From Bacillota bacterium (GTDB taxonomy: Bacteria > Bacillota > Limnochordia > Limnochordales > DUMU01): 64,000 bases of DNA. The position numbers were made by a program, and so were the translations under genes. The DNA lies in NCBI GenBank assembly GCA_012839805.1, contig DUMU01000035.1:41296-105295 (forward strand), written 5' to 3'. Positions 16,590 to 25,161 of the stretch are shown here, piece after piece (position 1 is the first letter of the stretch; the number at the start of each line of letters is the position of its first letter). The notes beneath the pieces are model-generated. The model was given only the letters and a program-made list of their open reading frames with translations, had not been told where the DNA came from and did no database searches.

Positions 16590-17758
16590 CACGAGCTGGT
16601 GGCGTAAAGTTCTCCGTCCCCGTGAATGTCGCTCCCTGCCCATACCGGGTCGAAATCGGGGAGGGGCGCTTGGAGGAGATTGGTGTCCTGCTGCGTAAGC
16701 TTTTTCCGGCTACCGGAGACTCTCTGCTGGTGACCAACCCTACCGTGGCCGCGAAGCTGGCCGGCCGGGTGGAAAGTTCACTGGGGGAGGCCGGATTCCG
16801 ATGCCACCGGCTCCTGATGCCCGATGGGGAAGAATGGAAGACACTCGCTACGGTCTCCTCCCTTTATGAACGGGCGGCTGCCCTGGGAGCCGAGCGAGGC
16901 TGGCCGGTGTTAGCCCTGGGGGGCGGGGTAGTAGGGGATACCGCCGGCTTTTTCGCCGCCACCTATCTGCGGGGAATGCCTTTCGTGCAGCTGCCTACCA
17001 CGCTGCTCGCTCAGATCGACGCGAGCGTCGGCGGCAAGGTGGCGGTGGACCTGCCTGCCGGCAAGAACCTGGTGGGCGCGTTCTACCAGCCCCGGCTGGT
17101 CCTCATCGACCCGGCGACCCTATCCTCGCTTCCCGCCCGCCAACTCCGTTCGGGGATGGCGGAAGTGATCAAGACCGCCGCCCTGGCCGGAGGCGAGCTG
17201 CTGGAGCTACTGGAGGAGCAGCTGGAGAGGCTCCTTCGCCAACCGGGCACCGGTGAGAGTTGGGGGCGCCTGATTCAAAAGACGGTAGCTTTCAAGGCCC
17301 GGGTGGTAGAGGCGGATGAACGGGAGACGACGGGGCTTCGTACCATTCTCAACCTGGGCCATACGGTGGGCCACGGATTGGAGACCCTGACCGGTTACCG
17401 GGTTTACACCCATGGGGAGGCGGTGGCCATCGGCCTGGGGGTCGCCCTGCGGCTCTCCCGGCACCTGCTGGACTTACCGGCAGAGGAGGAAGGAAGGATC
17501 GTGGCGCTGTTGCGGCGAACCGGTCTTCCCCTGCTGCCCTTCGAACCCTGGCAGCCGGAGCGGGATGGACCGGCGCTCGCCCAAGCCCTGCAGCGTGACA
17601 AGAAAGTGCTCTCGGGAGAGGTCCGCTTCGTACTGCTTCGGCGGCTGGGAGAGCCGGTGGTGAGCCCGGTGCCCGGAGAGCTCTTGCATGCGACCCTTGA
17701 CGAACTCTGGGGGACCGGCACGGGGAACGGTGCCGCCAAGGAGGGGGTAGGAGAATGA
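16586..17758 (+). CDS. aroB: 3-dehydroquinate synthase
   Basis: Converts DAHP to 3-dehydroquinate with NAD+ and a divalent metal, the second shikimate-pathway step. ATG 16586 was chosen because it overlaps the aroK stop (ATGA) and follows gggaggtc. Signatures include the NAD-binding ALGGGVVGDTAGFFAATYLRG, QLPTTLLAQIDASVGGKVAVD and KNLVGAFYQP. The metal ligands Glu and His are in GMAEVIKTA and NLGHTVGHGLE / YTHGEAVAIG. At 390 residues the length is normal. It overlaps aroQ by 4 nt. Confidence 0.96.
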   Translation: MTRAGGVKFSVPVNVAPCPYRVEIGEGRLEEIGVLLRKLFPATGDSLLVTNPTVAAKLAGRVESSLGEAGFRCHRLLMPDGEEWKTLATVSSLYERAAALGAERGWPVLALGGGVVGDTAGFFAATYLRGMPFVQLPTTLLAQIDASVGGKVAVDLPAGKNLVGAFYQPRLVLIDPATLSSLPARQLRSGMAEVIKTAALAGGELLELLEEQLERLLRQPGTGESWGRLIQKTVAFKARVVEADERETTGLRTILNLGHTVGHGLETLTGYRVYTHGEAVAIGLGVALRLSRHLLDLPAEEEGRIVALLRRTGLPLLPFEPWQPERDGPALAQALQRDKKVLSGEVRFVLLRRLGEPVVSPVPGELLHATLDELWGTGTGNGAAKEGVGE

Positions 17759-18243
17759 GCAGGATTCTCATCTTGAACGGGCCCAATCTCAACTGGCTCG
17801 GACGCCGGGAGCCGCACCTCTACGGTGGCGCCACCTGGCCGGTCATCCAGGCCAGGCTGGAAAAGGAGGCTCGGGAGCTCGGGGCGGTGATCGAGTGCCG
17901 CCAGTCGAACCACGAAGGTGAACTGATCGACCTCCTGCAGGCAGCGGCGGAAGAAGGGCGCTACGACGCGGTGGTCTTGAACGCAGGAGGGCTTACGCAC
18001 ACCAGCGTCGCCTTAAGAGACTGCGTGGCCGCCCTGCCCATCCCGGTGGTGGAGGTGCATCTCACCAACATTTACGCCCGGGAGGAGTTCCGGCGGCGTT
18101 CTCTGCTCGCCCCGGTGGTGGCCGGGCAGATCACCGGGTTCGGCGGCTACTCGTACTCGCTGGGGCTGTTGGCCGCCGTGCACCTGGCCAAGGGAAGAGA
18201 AGGCGGAAAGGCCACGGGGACGGCGCCGGAAGCTTCGGGCTAA
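17755..18243 (+). CDS. aroQ: Type II 3-dehydroquinate dehydratase
   Basis: Dehydrates 3-dehydroquinate to 3-dehydroshikimate by the type II (anti-elimination) mechanism. Signatures are ILILNGPNLNWLGRREPHLYG with the flexible catalytic loop (Tyr/Arg), CRQSNHEGELIDLLQ, VVLNAGGLTHTSVALRD, and VEVHLTNIYAREEFRRRS with the active-site His. The final GFGGYSYSLGLLAAV segment is also conserved. The 162 residues are slightly longer than usual (~145) because of a Gly/Lys-rich tail. It is coupled to aroB through an ATGA overlap. Confidence 0.96.
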   Translation: MSRILILNGPNLNWLGRREPHLYGGATWPVIQARLEKEARELGAVIECRQSNHEGELIDLLQAAAEEGRYDAVVLNAGGLTHTSVALRDCVAALPIPVVEVHLTNIYAREEFRRRSLLAPVVAGQITGFGGYSYSLGLLAAVHLAKGREGGKATGTAPEASG

Positions 18244-18263
18244 CAAGGGGGTCTAGCTCTCAA

Positions 18264-19358
18264 ATGGCCTATACCCTGCCGGCTATCGACGTCGAAGCGC
18301 GCCTTGACCGCCTGCGGGCCAAGTTGCGGGAGAAGGGCGTCGATGGGATCCTGGTCTTCGGGCTCGAGAACATGCGTTACTTCAGCGGGTTCACCGGCGA
18401 TAGCGGAGCGCTCCTCATCACCTCCCGGGACGCTATCCTCCTCACCGACTTCCGTTACGTGGAAGCCGCCCGGGAGGAGGCGCCTGCTTTTCAGGTGGTT
18501 CAGTACCAGGATCTCTTAGAAACGTTGCCGCAGATAGTAAGCGAGCTTGCCGTCGGTTCACTGGCGTACGAGGGGAACGTGCTCACCGTGCGGCGCTTCC
18601 AGCGCTTGCAAGAAGTGCTGCCCGGCACCGGCTGGGTGGAGCAGGACGGGCTCATGGAGACCTTACGCGCGATCAAAGAGGAGGCAGAAGTGGCCCGCAT
18701 GCAGGAGGCCGCCCGGATTGGCGACGAGGCGTTCAGCTTCTTGCTGGATCGCTTGCGGCCCGGCCGCACGGAGAAAGAGGTCGCGCTGGAACTGGAATGC
18801 TATCTCAAGAAGCATTCCGAAGGGCCGGCCTTTCCCAGCATCGTTGCCTCGGGGCCCCGGGGCGCGCTGCCGCATGCGCTGCCAGGAGGGAAGGAAATCC
18901 GGCGGGGCGAATTAGTAGTGCTGGATTTTGGTGCGGTGGTGGACGGGTACCGATCCGACATGACCCGCACGGTGGCGGTGGGCGAGGCAGACGAGAAGGC
19001 CCGAGCAATCTATGAGATCGTCCGGCAGGCGCAGCTCGCGGCCCTGGCCGCGGTACGGCCCGGCCCCACCGGCCGGGAAGTGGATGCCGTGGCGCGGGAA
19101 CTGATCACGCAGGCCGGATATGGGGAGCAGTTCGGCCACGGTCTGGGACACGGGGTGGGGCTGGCCATTCACGAGGATCCACCCCGGCTGTCGCCCCGCA
19201 GCGAGGGCAGGCTCGAGGAGAACATGGCGGTTACCGTCGAGCCCGGGATCTATCTGCCCGGTTATGGCGGGGTACGGATCGAAGACCTTGTGTTGGTAAC
19301 ATCGAACGGCGCCCGGCGGTTGACGCAGTCCCCTAAGGAGCTCATGGTGGTGGGGTAG
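18264..19358 (+). CDS. M24 family Xaa-Pro peptidase
   Basis: A creatinase-fold metallopeptidase (364 residues) that removes N-terminal residues preceding proline. An N-terminal creatinase domain ([34 protein letters not shown]) precedes the catalytic pita-bread domain. Metal ligands are visible in [22 protein letters not shown] (two Asp), [14 protein letters not shown] (His) and [24 protein letters not shown] (two Glu). It occupies the same place before efp as B. subtilis yqhT. The ATG lies 20 nt after aroQ with agggggtc upstream, so it may be co-transcribed with the aro genes. Confidence 0.94.
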   Translation: MAYTLPAIDVEARLDRLRAKLREKGVDGILVFGLENMRYFSGFTGDSGALLITSRDAILLTDFRYVEAAREEAPAFQVVQYQDLLETLPQIVSELAVGSLAYEGNVLTVRRFQRLQEVLPGTGWVEQDGLMETLRAIKEEAEVARMQEAARIGDEAFSFLLDRLRPGRTEKEVALELECYLKKHSEGPAFPSIVASGPRGALPHALPGGKEIRRGELVVLDFGAVVDGYRSDMTRTVAVGEADEKARAIYEIVRQAQLAALAAVRPGPTGREVDAVARELITQAGYGEQFGHGLGHGVGLAIHEDPPRLSPRSEGRLEENMAVTVEPGIYLPGYGGVRIEDLVLVTSNGARRLTQSPKELMVVG

Positions 19359-19458
19359 TCCCGTAGCCGCCGCCGGATCGGGACGGCGAGGCGGCAGCGA
19401 TAGCGATAGGGCGACGCAAGAGAAATGGGAAACGGAGCGAAGCAGGAGGGAACGGGCA

Positions 19459-20016
19459 GTGATATCCAGTAACGATTTTCGCACCGGCTTGACCATCGAG
19501 GTCGACGGCGAGGTGTGGAGCGTGGTAGAGTTCCTTCATGTAAAACCCGGCAAGGGCTCGGCGTTTGTGCGAACCAAGCTGAAAAACGTCAAAACCGGCC
19601 AGGTAATCGAGCGTACGTTCCGCGCCGGGGAGCGGGTAAATCTCGCCCATGTGGAACTCCGACCCATGCAGTACCTCTACCAAAGCGGCGACGAGTTCGT
19701 CTTCATGGACACCAAATCGTTTGAACAGATCTCACTGCCCCGGGAAAAGCTGGGTGACGCCCCCAAGTATTTGAAAGAGAACATGGAAATCGGCCTACAG
19801 ATGTACCAAGGCGAAGCGATCGGGGTGGAACTCCCCACCTTCGTGGAACTCAAAGTGGTACAGACCGAGCCGGGCGTGCGGGGCGATACGGCGGCCGGCG
19901 GGGGCAAACCTGCTACCCTGGAAACCGGGCTCGTGGTCACGGTGCCCTTCTTCGTCGAGGAGGGCGATGTAATCCGGGTGGACACCCGGACTGGCGAATA
20001 CCTCTCGCGAGTGTGA
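19459..20016 (+). CDS. efp: Translation elongation factor P
   Basis: EF-P relieves ribosome stalling at polyproline stretches. KOW-like domain I carries the loop [10 protein letters not shown] with Lys32, the position that is modified in Firmicutes (5-aminopentanol on Lys32 in B. subtilis). OB domains II and III follow, with [15 protein letters not shown] and the C-terminal signature [19 protein letters not shown]. At 185 residues the length is normal. The GTG start follows caggaggg. The window is rich in Pro-containing proteins, which fits a need for EF-P. Confidence 0.97.
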   Translation: MISSNDFRTGLTIEVDGEVWSVVEFLHVKPGKGSAFVRTKLKNVKTGQVIERTFRAGERVNLAHVELRPMQYLYQSGDEFVFMDTKSFEQISLPREKLGDAPKYLKENMEIGLQMYQGEAIGVELPTFVELKVVQTEPGVRGDTAAGGGKPATLETGLVVTVPFFVEEGDVIRVDTRTGEYLSRV

Positions 20017-20130
20017 GATCGTCCATAGCCGGCGTAACCCTTGGCAGACCGGGGTCAAGCTCCCGGGGTGTCCACCGGTACTCGCCGGGAATACTGTCCT
20101 CGGGGATGAAGCACAGGGGGTGCCACCAAA

Positions 20131-20721
20131 ATGGAGAGCGTGCGGGAGAAGGTCGCTTATCTACGGGGGCTGATCGACAGCCAGCGTGCTGAACTGGAGA
20201 CAGCGGGGAGCGTGCGCCTATGGGAGGCGCTGGTAGATGCCCTCAACCATGTGGGTGAGGAGCTCGATGATCTGAGGGATAGCCTGGAAGATCAGGAGGT
20301 ATATCTCTCCGCGGTGGACGAGGATCTGATGGACCTGGAGGATACGGTGTACGGGATCGATGAGGTCGACGCCGAAGCGGGCGAGAACGACGAAGACGAG
20401 GTCGCAGAGGAGGGCGAGGACGGGGAGGAGGGCGACGCCGTGGCCGATGGCGCGACCGGTACGGCCGGTACCGTGGTGGCCGTCGGGGCGGGCCGCCCCG
20501 AGGAGGACGCTAAGGGGAACGGGCAGGCCGCCGACCACCATCCTACCTTCGTCGCGGTGGAGTGCCCAAACTGTCACGCTCGACTCTTCGTCGAGGAAGA
20601 ACTGTTCGATGAGCCAAACGTCCAGGTCACCTGCCCGGAATGCGACGAACCCGTCTACACCGGCGAGGCTTACCATGAGATCGGCCGGACGGCGGCCCGG
20701 GATGGGCGGGTAATGGTCTAA
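20131..20721 (+). CDS. CD1247-like protein with C-terminal zinc ribbon
   Basis: A 196-residue protein with three parts. Residues 1-80 are helical and acidic (REKVAYLRGLIDSQRAELET, VGEELDDLRDSLEDQE), matching the N-terminal domain found in CD1247-type Clostridia proteins. A linker of Glu/Asp and Gly/Ala follows, up to about residue 135. The C-terminus has a two-pair cysteine ribbon, CPNCHARLFVEE and VTCPECDEP, which should bind zinc. Its function is unknown. It lies after efp in the position typical of these proteins, and an intrinsic terminator follows it. The ATG follows gggggtg. Confidence 0.75.
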   Translation: MESVREKVAYLRGLIDSQRAELETAGSVRLWEALVDALNHVGEELDDLRDSLEDQEVYLSAVDEDLMDLEDTVYGIDEVDAEAGENDEDEVAEEGEDGEEGDAVADGATGTAGTVVAVGAGRPEEDAKGNGQAADHHPTFVAVECPNCHARLFVEEELFDEPNVQVTCPECDEPVYTGEAYHEIGRTAARDGRVMV

Positions 20722-20736
20722 AACGGGGCGGGTACG

Positions 20737-20765
20737 GTCTATCCCGGGAGAAGCGAGCATATCTT
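20737..20765 (+). promoter_or_regulatory. Possible sigma-E promoter of the spoIIIA operon
   Basis: GTCTATC (20737-20743) and CATATCTT (20758-20765) are 14 bp apart and resemble the sigma-E -35 and CATACAAT-type -10 elements. The spoIIIA operon is sigma-E dependent in Bacillus. The match is partial, so this is tentative. Confidence 0.35.
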
Positions 20766-20767
20766 GT

Positions 20768-20812
20768 CCCTTGCCCGCCGGAGTCTTGGCGCCGCGGGCA
20801 GGGGGTTTTTTT
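20768..20812 (+). terminator. Intrinsic terminator at the efp / spoIIIA junction
   Basis: CCCTTGCCCGC (20768-20778) pairs with GCGGGCAGGGG (20794-20804; one G-U pair). One further G is followed by seven T residues (20806-20812). It ends the upstream unit only 3 nt before the proposed spoIIIAA start codon. Confidence 0.7.
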
Positions 20813-20814
20813 CA

Positions 20815-21885
20815 GTGTTTGGCTGGACGCCGATCCTCTCTGCGATCCTCTCGGTTCTCCCGCCGCGGGTATGCACCTGGCTGGAGCGCTATCAGGCAAG
20901 GATGAGCGAAGCCGCCGGCGACCTCGAGGAAATCCGCTTGCGGGCGGAGCGACCGGTACAGCTGGTTTCGGCCCGCCGGGAAGGGTTCCTCACGGAGGCG
21001 GGCGAGCTCGTCCATGACGCTGCCGGCGCACCGGCCCTGCGGGCGGAGGAGATCGTCGAGACGGCCCGGCGGGCAAGCCGGCACTCGGTCTACGCCTTCG
21101 AAGAGGAGCTTCGCCAGGGATTTCTTACCCTGCCCGGAGGACACCGGGTGGGACTGGTGGGCCGCTGCGTGGTGGAAGGCGGGCGGGTACGGACCATCGA
21201 TCCGGTAAGCGGACTCAACTTCCGGCTGCACCGGCAGGTGACCGGGCCAGCCCGGCCGCTTCTACCCCACCTGGCCTCACCCTTCCCTCCGTACGTGTAT
21301 TCTACTCTGATCATCTCGCCGCCCGGGGCGGGCAAAACGACCCTCCTGCGGGACCTGGCCCGGCTGTTGAGCGACGGAGAGGGTTGGGGTCCGGGCGCCA
21401 TCCCGCCCCGGAAGATCGTGGTGGTGGACGAGCGCTCCGAGATTGCCGGTTGCTGGCTGGGAGTTCCCCAACTGTCGGTGGGCAGTCGCACCGACGTGCT
21501 CGACCGCTGCCCCAAGGCGGAGGGTATCATGATGGCCCTGCGGGGCATGGCTCCGGACGTGGTGGTGACCGACGAGATCGGACGGCCCGAGGACCTGCTG
21601 GCACTTGAGGAGGCTCAAAACGCCGGGGTGGCGGTCCTTGCGACCGCGCACGGCGTCTCCTGGGAGGAGGTCATCTCCCGTCCCGCCTTGCGCGATCTGC
21701 GCGACTATCCCTATTTCGACCGGGTCGTCCTGCTGAGCCGCCGCCAGGGACCGGGGACAGTAGAGCGGATCTTTCGCCCGGAAAGTTGCGCGGCATCCGG
21801 GTCCGGACCCCGGGCGGGAAGAGCCCGCCCTCCGGCCGGCCGCGGCCGGTCTAGTCCCTCCCGTCCGAGCATACACATGCCTTGA
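20815..21885 (+). CDS. spoIIIAA: Stage III sporulation protein AA (ATPase)
   Basis: Secretion-type ATPase of the SpoIIIA-SpoIIQ feeding-tube channel, acting in the mother cell after engulfment. The conserved N-terminal LEEIRLRAERPVQ is present. Walker A is ISPPGAGKTTLLRDLA near residue 166, and the Walker B region VVTDEIGRPED is near 249, followed by ATAHG. The GTG at 20815 places ILSVLPPRV at the usual distance from the N-terminus; an in-frame TTG at 20764 would add 17 residues encoded by the terminator hairpin and is less likely. The C-terminus carries an extra Arg/Gly/Pro tail. It is the first of eight consecutive spoIIIA genes. Confidence 0.93.
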   Translation: MFGWTPILSAILSVLPPRVCTWLERYQARMSEAAGDLEEIRLRAERPVQLVSARREGFLTEAGELVHDAAGAPALRAEEIVETARRASRHSVYAFEEELRQGFLTLPGGHRVGLVGRCVVEGGRVRTIDPVSGLNFRLHRQVTGPARPLLPHLASPFPPYVYSTLIISPPGAGKTTLLRDLARLLSDGEGWGPGAIPPRKIVVVDERSEIAGCWLGVPQLSVGSRTDVLDRCPKAEGIMMALRGMAPDVVVTDEIGRPEDLLALEEAQNAGVAVLATAHGVSWEEVISRPALRDLRDYPYFDRVVLLSRRQGPGTVERIFRPESCAASGSGPRAGRARPPAGRGRSSPSRPSIHMP

Positions 21886-21943
21886 AGGTGGACGAGATGC
21901 ACCCCGGCCCGGCGGAGGCGCCGGATTGCAGGGAGATCGGGCA

Positions 21944-22483
21944 ATGGGTGAGGGCTTGCTCATGGTTATGAAAGCAGCCGGAACGGTGCTGGTCCTGGCT
22001 GCCGGCACGGGAGCAGGATGGGTAGTGGCTCAGGGCTACGCCCGCCGGCCGGTGGAGCTTCGGGCGCTGCGGCAGGCCCTGGCCACTTTGCGGGCGGAGA
22101 TCCTCTACCGCTCGTCGTCGCTCACCGAAGCCTGGGCCGAGGTGGCCAGGAGAAGCCCGGCCCCGGTCACGGCCCTCTTTCAGGAAGCATCGGAAAGACT
22201 CGGAACTGACCGGGCGGGGACGGCCATGGTCGCCTGGGAGGCAGGGCTTAAGAGGCTGGCAGAAGAGAGTTCGCTCTTCCCGGAGGATCTGGAGATTTTG
22301 CGCCATCTGGGCCAGGCCCTGGGCGCGTCGGGACGGGAAGAACAGGAGCGGGTGCTGGCGCTGGCCGACCAGGAGCTGGCGAGTGCCGAAGAGATCGCGC
22401 GGGCCGAACGGGAAAAGAACGCCCGCCTCTGGCAGTATCTCGGGTTCGCCCTGGGGGCCGCCGTGGTGCTGCTTCTGGTCTAG
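21944..22483 (+). CDS. spoIIIAB: Stage III sporulation protein AB
   Basis: A membrane protein of the SpoIIIA complex (179 residues), structurally related to type II/IV secretion scaffold (GspF-like) proteins. It has a hydrophobic N-terminal helix (AAGTVLVLAAGTGAGWVVA), the conserved ELRALRQALATLRAEILYRSSSL in pieces, helical repeats, and a C-terminal membrane helix (YLGFALGAAVVLLLV). ATG 21944 was chosen over TTG 21926 because agggaga lies 8 nt upstream. It follows spoIIIAA by 58 nt. Confidence 0.92.
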   Translation: MGEGLLMVMKAAGTVLVLAAGTGAGWVVAQGYARRPVELRALRQALATLRAEILYRSSSLTEAWAEVARRSPAPVTALFQEASERLGTDRAGTAMVAWEAGLKRLAEESSLFPEDLEILRHLGQALGASGREEQERVLALADQELASAEEIARAEREKNARLWQYLGFALGAAVVLLLV

Positions 22484-22544
22484 AGGGGGGCCTGACTGCG
22501 CCGGGACGACGGGCGCAAGACGGCGGGCGCAAGGGGGGCGTGCC

Positions 22545-22742
22545 GTGGACATCAGCCTGATCTACCGCATTGCCGGCATCGGCCTTCTGATCTCCATCCT
22601 CAACATCGTCTTGAAGCAGGCGGGCCGGGACGAGCAGGCCCACATGCTTACTCTGGCCGGGGTAATCGTCGTTCTGATCGCAATCATCCAGCTCATGAGC
22701 CAGCTTTTTGCCACGGTAGAGCAGGTCTTCCAGGTGTTCTAG
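22545..22742 (+). CDS. spoIIIAC: Stage III sporulation protein AC
   Basis: A very small (65-residue) two-helix membrane protein of the SpoIIIA channel. The sequence begins DISLIYRIAGIGLLISILN, followed by the conserved KQAGRDEQAHMLTLAGVIVVL and a second helix. GTG 22545 follows aaggggggc. The length equals the family standard, and the gene sits between spoIIIAB and spoIIIAD as expected. Confidence 0.93.
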   Translation: MDISLIYRIAGIGLLISILNIVLKQAGRDEQAHMLTLAGVIVVLIAIIQLMSQLFATVEQVFQVF

Positions 22743-22825
22743 AGGTGCCCGGAACTCCCGGCCGCAGCCGGGGTGACCCGGCCCGGAATCGGCGTGATGG
22801 CGGAAGAAGCGGCATCACAAGCGGG

Positions 22826-23224
22826 GTGAGGCGGCTGGATTTCCTCTTTACGGTCATCGGCGCTACCCTGTTCACTCTGGTGGCGGTCACTTACTTTCGC
22901 CGGGAGTGGCCGGGGCTGGCCCTGGTGACGAGCCTGGCCTTCGTAGTTCTCCTGCTCCTGGCAGTGCTGCCGGGGGTGGGGCAACTGGTTCACGTGTTGC
23001 AGGAGCTGGCCTCCCGGGCCGGCGTGGGGACGACCTATCTTGCCATTCTTTGGAAGGCCATCGCCATCGGCTACCTTACCGCGTTCGCGGCCGAGCTATC
23101 GCGGGATGCCGGGGAAAAAGCCATTGCTTCCGGGGTCGAGTTGGTGGGAAAGGTGATGATCCTGGTGGCCGCCATCCCGATCGTGGTCGCCATCCTCGAT
23201 CGCCTGATGGGGATCCTGCCATGA
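22826..23224 (+). CDS. spoIIIAD: Stage III sporulation protein AD
   Basis: A polytopic membrane protein of the SpoIIIA complex (132 residues from GTG 22826). Four hydrophobic segments are visible. Conserved pieces are TTYLAILWKAIAIGYLTAFA, ELSRDAGEKAIASGVELVGK and the final ILDRLMGILP. The chosen GTG matches the family length; an in-frame GTG at 22745 right after spoIIIAC would add 27 basic, unconserved residues. The ribosome binding site is weak (agcggg). Translation is coupled to spoIIIAE (ATGA overlap). Confidence 0.9.
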   Translation: MRRLDFLFTVIGATLFTLVAVTYFRREWPGLALVTSLAFVVLLLLAVLPGVGQLVHVLQELASRAGVGTTYLAILWKAIAIGYLTAFAAELSRDAGEKAIASGVELVGKVMILVAAIPIVVAILDRLMGILP

Positions 23225-24534
23225 GGGGTCCCGGTGTGAATGAGCCGGTGCCGGGGCGGGGTTTCTTTTCTGGCTTCGTGTTCGCTTTCGCCCCGGCCCT
23301 TGCCCTGCTCCTCACCGCCATTCCCTTTTTGCTCCTCCCGGCGGACCGGGCGGTAAGAGCGGCGTCCCCGGCGGCCATCCCGGAGGCCGCCTCCCGCGCT
23401 TCGGCGGCCGGCGAGATTACGTACCTCACCGGTACGAAGAGTGCAGAGATAACGAAGCAGTCTCTGGAGGAACAGATCGACGCCCTGGATCTCAGCCAGC
23501 TGGAAGAGTTTGCTTCCCGGCTGGATCAGGACGTGCAAAGCGTGTTTCCGGCCGTGGACTTACGTGCGCTGCTGCGGGAGGGCGGGCCTCAGCTGGACCT
23601 GCGGAACCTCGCCCGGGTGGCCTTCAGCAGCGCGGCGCGGGAACTGGTCGGGGGCAGCCGGATCCTGGCTCAGCTGATCCTGATCAGCGTAATGGGGGCG
23701 CTGCTTGCCCTGCTCCAGCAGGCCTGGGAATCCCAGCCGGCCCGGGATGTCATCCTCTTTGCCCTCATGCTCTTGGTCCTCTTTCTATCCGTTCAGGCCC
23801 TGCGGACCGCCTTCTCCATCGCCCTGGGGGCCACCGAACAGCTTACTACCTTCATGTACGCTCTGCTTCCGGTGCTCGGCACGCTGCTGGCCAGTATGGG
23901 GGCGGTATCTTCGGCGACGGTTCTGCACCCGCTTTTCCTTGCAGTGGTGGCCGGGGTGGGACTGGGGCTACGCCAGGTCGTCCTGCCGCTGACCTTGATG
24001 GGACTTGCCCTGCGCCTGGCCGGTACTTTCGCCAAAGACCTGCCGCTCGGGAGGCTGGCCGGACTTGCCCAGACCCTTAGCCTCACCGCTCTTGGCCTCG
24101 GCTTCACCCTCTTTTTCGGCGTCCTCGCCATACACGGGGCGGTCGCGCCGGTGACCGATTCGCTGGGCTTGCGCACGGCGAAATTCCTGAGCAGCTCTTT
24201 TATCCCGGTATTGGGCGGCATGTTCGCCCAGGCCGTAGACGTAGTGGTGGGCGGATCACTGCTTTTACGCAACGCCGTAGGTGCCCTTGGCATGGCCGCG
24301 GTGGGCGTCCTGGTCACCTTTCCCCTCGTCAAGCTGGCCCTGCTCGTCTTCGGCTTCAAGGTGGCGGCCGCGGTGGTGCAACCGGTGGCCGACGCACGCC
24401 TGGTAGAGCTCATGGGGGCGGTGGAGGCCAGCCTCGTGTTCCTGGGCGCGTGCGTCGGCGTGGCCGCTTTGATGTTCTTCCTCATGATCCTAATCACGGT
24501 GACGGCGGGAACGTTCGCCGCCAACCTTGTCTAG
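23221..24534 (+). CDS. spoIIIAE: Stage III sporulation protein AE
   Basis: The large polytopic membrane protein of the SpoIIIA channel (437 residues). An N-terminal signal-like helix (FAPALALLLTAIPFLLLP) is followed by a ~130-residue extracytoplasmic segment (QSLEEQIDALDLSQLEEF). Eight or so membrane helices follow. Conserved stretches include FMYALLPVLGTLLASMGAVSS in pieces, FLSSSFIPVLGGMFAQAVD and the C-terminal FFLMILITVTAGTF. ATG 23221 overlaps the spoIIIAD stop. The gene order AA to AH is fully conserved here. Confidence 0.93.
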   Translation: MRGPGVNEPVPGRGFFSGFVFAFAPALALLLTAIPFLLLPADRAVRAASPAAIPEAASRASAAGEITYLTGTKSAEITKQSLEEQIDALDLSQLEEFASRLDQDVQSVFPAVDLRALLREGGPQLDLRNLARVAFSSAARELVGGSRILAQLILISVMGALLALLQQAWESQPARDVILFALMLLVLFLSVQALRTAFSIALGATEQLTTFMYALLPVLGTLLASMGAVSSATVLHPLFLAVVAGVGLGLRQVVLPLTLMGLALRLAGTFAKDLPLGRLAGLAQTLSLTALGLGFTLFFGVLAIHGAVAPVTDSLGLRTAKFLSSSFIPVLGGMFAQAVDVVVGGSLLLRNAVGALGMAAVGVLVTFPLVKLALLVFGFKVAAAVVQPVADARLVELMGAVEASLVFLGACVGVAALMFFLMILITVTAGTFAANLV

Positions 24535-24537
24535 GGG

Positions 24538-25161
24538 GTGAACGAGCTGTCTTTCATTCTGAACTGGGTGGAACGTATCGTCGCCCTTGCCGTCTTTCTC
24601 GCCCTGATCGACCTCTTGCTCCCGGAAGGCCGGGTACGGGCGGCCGTGCGAGTTACGGGAGGTTTGATCCTCCTTGCCGTCTTGCTCGAGCCGGTCTGGC
24701 TGCTCGGCACAGGCGGTGGTAACGAACTGCTGGCACGGCTGGAAGTAGCCCCTGCTACCATGCCTGCCACTACCGCCGCCCCTGCTACTATGCCCTCCCT
24801 TGCTACCTTGATCCAGCAGGGAGAGGCGATCCGCCGGGCCGGGTGGCGACCGGTGCTGGAAAAGGCTCGGGCGGAACTCAACGAGAGGCTGGAACAGGAG
24901 GCGGCGCTCCTTCTCGGCAGTCCGGTCCGGGTGGAGACCTCCTGGGACGAACAGGGGCGGGTGGAGCGCGTGGAGGTCTTTGTATCCCGGTCAACTTTCG
25001 AAACCGCGGCCGAAGCGGCGGAACGGGCTCCATGGGAGGTGGTGAGGCAGCACCTCGCCGCGCTGGCCGGGGTAACTTCACAGCAGGTAATGCTTTACCA
25101 GCCGGGGGACCCGGTGGGTTTCCCGGAGCGTGCGGCCGAAGGAGGCGGGCAAGGTGGGTAA
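24538..25161 (+). CDS. spoIIIAF: Stage III sporulation protein AF
   Basis: A SpoIIIA channel component of 207 residues, with two N-terminal membrane helices (WVERIVALAVFLALIDLLLP and VTGGLILLAVLLEPVWLL) and a soluble ring-building-motif-like C-terminal domain (VETSWDEQGRVERVEVFVS). The GTG lies 3 nt after the spoIIIAE stop and its ribosome binding site (agggggtg) overlaps the start region, so translation is probably coupled. The linker has a Pro/Ala/Thr repeat (two near-copies of APATMP). Confidence 0.9.
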   Translation: MNELSFILNWVERIVALAVFLALIDLLLPEGRVRAAVRVTGGLILLAVLLEPVWLLGTGGGNELLARLEVAPATMPATTAAPATMPSLATLIQQGEAIRRAGWRPVLEKARAELNERLEQEAALLLGSPVRVETSWDEQGRVERVEVFVSRSTFETAAEAAERAPWEVVRQHLAALAGVTSQQVMLYQPGDPVGFPERAAEGGGQGG

